Origin: Candidatus Omnitrophota bacterium
GTDB taxonomy: Bacteria > Omnitrophota > 4484-213
Direction of reading: 5' to 3'
Length of the DNA stretch: 13,683 nucleotides
NCBI GenBank assembly: GCA_030640885.1
Contig: DAOWIN010000121.1
Location: forward strand, 1-13,683
A program made the translations under genes and the position numbers. A model generated the notes under the pieces. It had not been told where the DNA came from, searched no databases, and was given only the letters and a program-made list of their open reading frames with translations. Below, piece by piece: positions 12,138-13,683 of the stretch (positions within the stretch are counted from its first letter, which is position 1; every line of letters starts with the position of its first letter).

Positions 12138-12991
12138 GCATTTTAGAACTGCTACAGTATGCCAAAAAATCCTTTGCCGATGCGGATGTAGAAAATCCGC
12201 AAAAGAATGCCGAAATTCTTTTGAGTTATCTTTTAAATTGCTCATCCGGAGAGATCTATCTAAAAGAAAACCCCCTTATAGACAGCAACAGGCTTGACTC
12301 TTTGATCCAGCGAAGAATCAACAACGAACCATGGGCATACATTTTCAATTCTGTGCAGTTTAGAAATTTAGAGCTCAACATTAAAAAAGGGGTTTTTATT
12401 CCCCGCCCAGAAACAGAAATATTAGCAGAGGAAACAATAAGGAAAGTCAAAAGTCAACAGTCAAAAGTCAAAAGCATATTGGAACTGGGAACTGGTTGCG
12501 GGAATATTGCCCTTTCTCTAGCAAAAACATTCCCTTCTGTTTTGGTAACTACCGCTGACATCTCTAAAACAGCCCTAAAAATTGCCAAGATAAACGCCCG
12601 AAGATATAATCTAAAAAATATTCGTTTTCTTTATTCAGATTTGTACAAAAATATTCCCCGACAAAAATTTGACATTGTTGTTTCCAACCCCCCTTATGTC
12701 CCTGTCTCAAGCCTAAAAACATTAGCTCCAGAGGTAAGAAAAGAACCGCGATTAGCTTTAAATGGAGGTAAAAAAGGTGTATTTATTTTACAAAAGATTA
12801 TAAAAAGCACTGCCTCTTTTTTAAAAAAGGAAGGCTATCTATTTTTAGAAATTGGAATCTGCCAAGACGATTTATTAAAAAAAATTATTGCTCAATCAAA
12901 ATTAAAATTGATAAAAATTGTTAAAGATTATCAAGGAATTCCGAGGGTGACAATTCTAAGAAAAAAGCAGAAAGTAGAGAGCAACAAGTAG
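12134..12991 (+). CDS. prmC: Release factor glutamine N5-methyltransferase
   Basis: 285 residues. PrmC transfers a methyl group from S-adenosylmethionine to the Gln of the GGQ motif of RF1 and RF2. The N-terminal helical domain (1-90) is followed by a Rossmann methyltransferase domain: ELGTGCGNIALSLA (117-130) binds the cofactor, and NPPYVP (185-190) holds the substrate Gln. FIPRPETE (about 88-95) is also typical. Length is normal. A 7-nt repeat tract encodes VKSQQSKVKS (about 104-113), in the loop between the two domains. The last residues (KVESNK) come from repetitive sequence. The gene overlaps the HD-GYP gene by 4 nt and precedes murA by 81 bp. It usually follows prfA directly; here two unrelated genes lie between. 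Confidence 0.96.
   Translation: MSILELLQYAKKSFADADVENPQKNAEILLSYLLNCSSGEIYLKENPLIDSNRLDSLIQRRINNEPWAYIFNSVQFRNLELNIKKGVFIPRPETEILAEETIRKVKSQQSKVKSILELGTGCGNIALSLAKTFPSVLVTTADISKTALKIAKINARRYNLKNIRFLYSDLYKNIPRQKFDIVVSNPPYVPVSSLKTLAPEVRKEPRLALNGGKKGVFILQKIIKSTASFLKKEGYLFLEIGICQDDLLKKIIAQSKLKLIKIVKDYQGIPRVTILRKKQKVESNK
12443..12470 (+). repeat. Heptamer repeat (AMAGTCA)x4 inside prmC
   Basis: Four units: AAAGTCA, AAAGTCA, ACAGTCA, AAAGTCA. The third unit is identical to the repeat unit at 6542-6569 in leuS, so the same family has entered two genes. Confidence 0.9.
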
Positions 12992-12999
12992 CAAGATAG

Positions 13000-13044
13000 G
13001 TTACCCAGTTACCCAGTTTCCCAGTTTCCCAGCTGGCGGCTGGG
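13000..13044 (+). repeat. Octamer tandem repeats and hairpin in the prmC-murA gap
   Basis: Two copies of GTTACCCA and two of GTTTCCCA (13000-13031) form an 8-nt-period tract. It leads into CCCAGC (13028-13033), loop TGGCG, GCTGGG (13039-13044). Up to 13066 the gap continues with CTGG-rich units that partly complement the left tract. No T-run follows, so it is not a standard terminator. No good ribosome site is visible between the tract and the murA ATG. Confidence 0.85.
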
Positions 13045-13072
13045 CGTCTGGTTGCTGGGTGGCTGTTAAGTA

Positions 13073-13683
13073 ATGGACAAAATAATCATTCAGGGCGGTG
13101 AACCTTTGCGGGGAGAAGTGAATATTAGCGGAGCAAAAAACTCTGCCCTGCCAATTTTAGCGGCCACACTTCTTGCGGAAAATAAATCTATACTTAAAAA
13201 TATCCCCAAAGTAAAAGATGTGTTCACAATGCTTAAAATCATTTCGGGATTGGGAGCAGAAATAATTCAAAAAGATGACAGCATTGAAATCAACCCTCAT
13301 ATTAGAAATTCTTTTGCTTCTTATGAGCTTGTAAGCACAATGCGAGCTTCTATTTGCTTGTTGGGACCCTTAGTGGCAAAAAAAGGAGAGGCGAGAGTTT
13401 CCCTGCCCGGCGGTTGTGCTATTGGTCCTCGCCCCATAGACCTGCATTTAAAGGGCTTGGAGAAACTGGGCGCAAAAATAAGGATTGAAAAAGGCTATGT
13501 TAGCGTCCAAGGAAAATTACTTGGGAACAATATTGATTTAAAAGGACCCTTTGGCTCATCAGTATTGGCTACTGTTAATATAATGATGGCAGCCTGTTTA
13601 GCAAAGGGCAAAACAAGAATTTTCCACCCTGCCCGAGAGCCTGAAATTAGCGACTTGGCAAATTTCTTAAATAAGATGGGGGC
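13073..13683 (+). CDS. murA: UDP-N-acetylglucosamine 1-carboxyvinyltransferase, N-terminal part (runs off window)
   Basis: 203 codons and 2 nt are present, about half of a usual protein of 420 residues. MurA adds an enolpyruvyl group from phosphoenolpyruvate to UDP-GlcNAc, the first committed step of peptidoglycan synthesis in the cytoplasm. Visible landmarks are GGEPLRGEVNISGAKNSALP (8-27) with Lys22 and Asn23 of the substrate site, and LPGGCAIGPRPIDLHLKGL with the PEP-reacting Cys115, the same number as in E. coli MurA; because it is Cys rather than Asp, the enzyme should be fosfomycin-sensitive. FGSSVLATVNIMMAACLA follows. The start is the first ATG after an in-frame stop (13067-13069). 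It is downstream of prmC in the same direction, but the repeat-filled 81-bp gap leaves no clear Shine-Dalgarno. Confidence 0.96.
   Translation, partial: MDKIIIQGGEPLRGEVNISGAKNSALPILAATLLAENKSILKNIPKVKDVFTMLKIISGLGAEIIQKDDSIEINPHIRNSFASYELVSTMRASICLLGPLVAKKGEARVSLPGGCAIGPRPIDLHLKGLEKLGAKIRIEKGYVSVQGKLLGNNIDLKGPFGSSVLATVNIMMAACLAKGKTRIFHPAREPEISDLANFLNKMG

Noticed and set aside
13028..13044. CCCAGC-TGGCG-GCTGGG hairpin as a terminator of prmC
   Set aside because: No T-run follows, and it is embedded in repeats that generate such pairing by themselves.

Overview
The window is AT-rich bacterial chromosome (standard code) encoding a cell-envelope and translation gene neighbourhood. A prepilin-type pseudopilin, a PagL-like outer-membrane lipid A deacylase candidate, MurA and a CHASE2/HD-GYP signalling protein point to a Gram-negative bacterium. 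Gene content, AT bias and many 7-nt tandem repeat tracts fit an uncultivated lineage such as Omnitrophota; that placement is inference, not proof.

Layout. (1) 1-700: the C-terminal end of an LprI/DUF1311-like protein (+) runs tail to tail into a broken (frameshifted) helix-turn-helix gene (-); the two stop codons share a CTATAG palindrome. A strong hairpin terminator at 661-696 closes the next minus-strand unit. (2) 734-4373, all minus strand: PagL-like protein, RNase HIII, a truncated duplicate of the start of the deacetylase gene, a nucleotidyltransferase/HEPN (MNT-HEPN, MntA/HepT-like) pair with its own promoter and palindromic operator candidate, then the intact polysaccharide deacetylase. 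The MNT-HEPN pair is bracketed by an 89-bp direct repeat (85/89 identical), so it looks like a cassette inserted at the deacetylase start codon. (3) 4546-8859, plus strand: a sigma70-type promoter drives an inositol-monophosphatase-family gene, leuS and prfA, which overlap one another. (4) 8856-12137: a pseudopilin (-) and a divergent CHASE2 / degenerate GGDEF / HD-GYP protein (+) sit between prfA and prmC, genes that are neighbours in many bacteria. (5) 12134-13683: prmC, overlapping the HD-GYP gene by 4 nt, then the first 203 codons of murA, which runs off the window.

The most unusual features are the direct-repeat-flanked MNT-HEPN cassette, and the many unrelated heptamer tandem tracts inserted in frame into leuS and prmC and at gene junctions. 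Also notable are an RF1 about 42 residues short before its GGQ motif, and a signalling protein whose GGDEF motif is destroyed and whose GYP motif reads GYQ.
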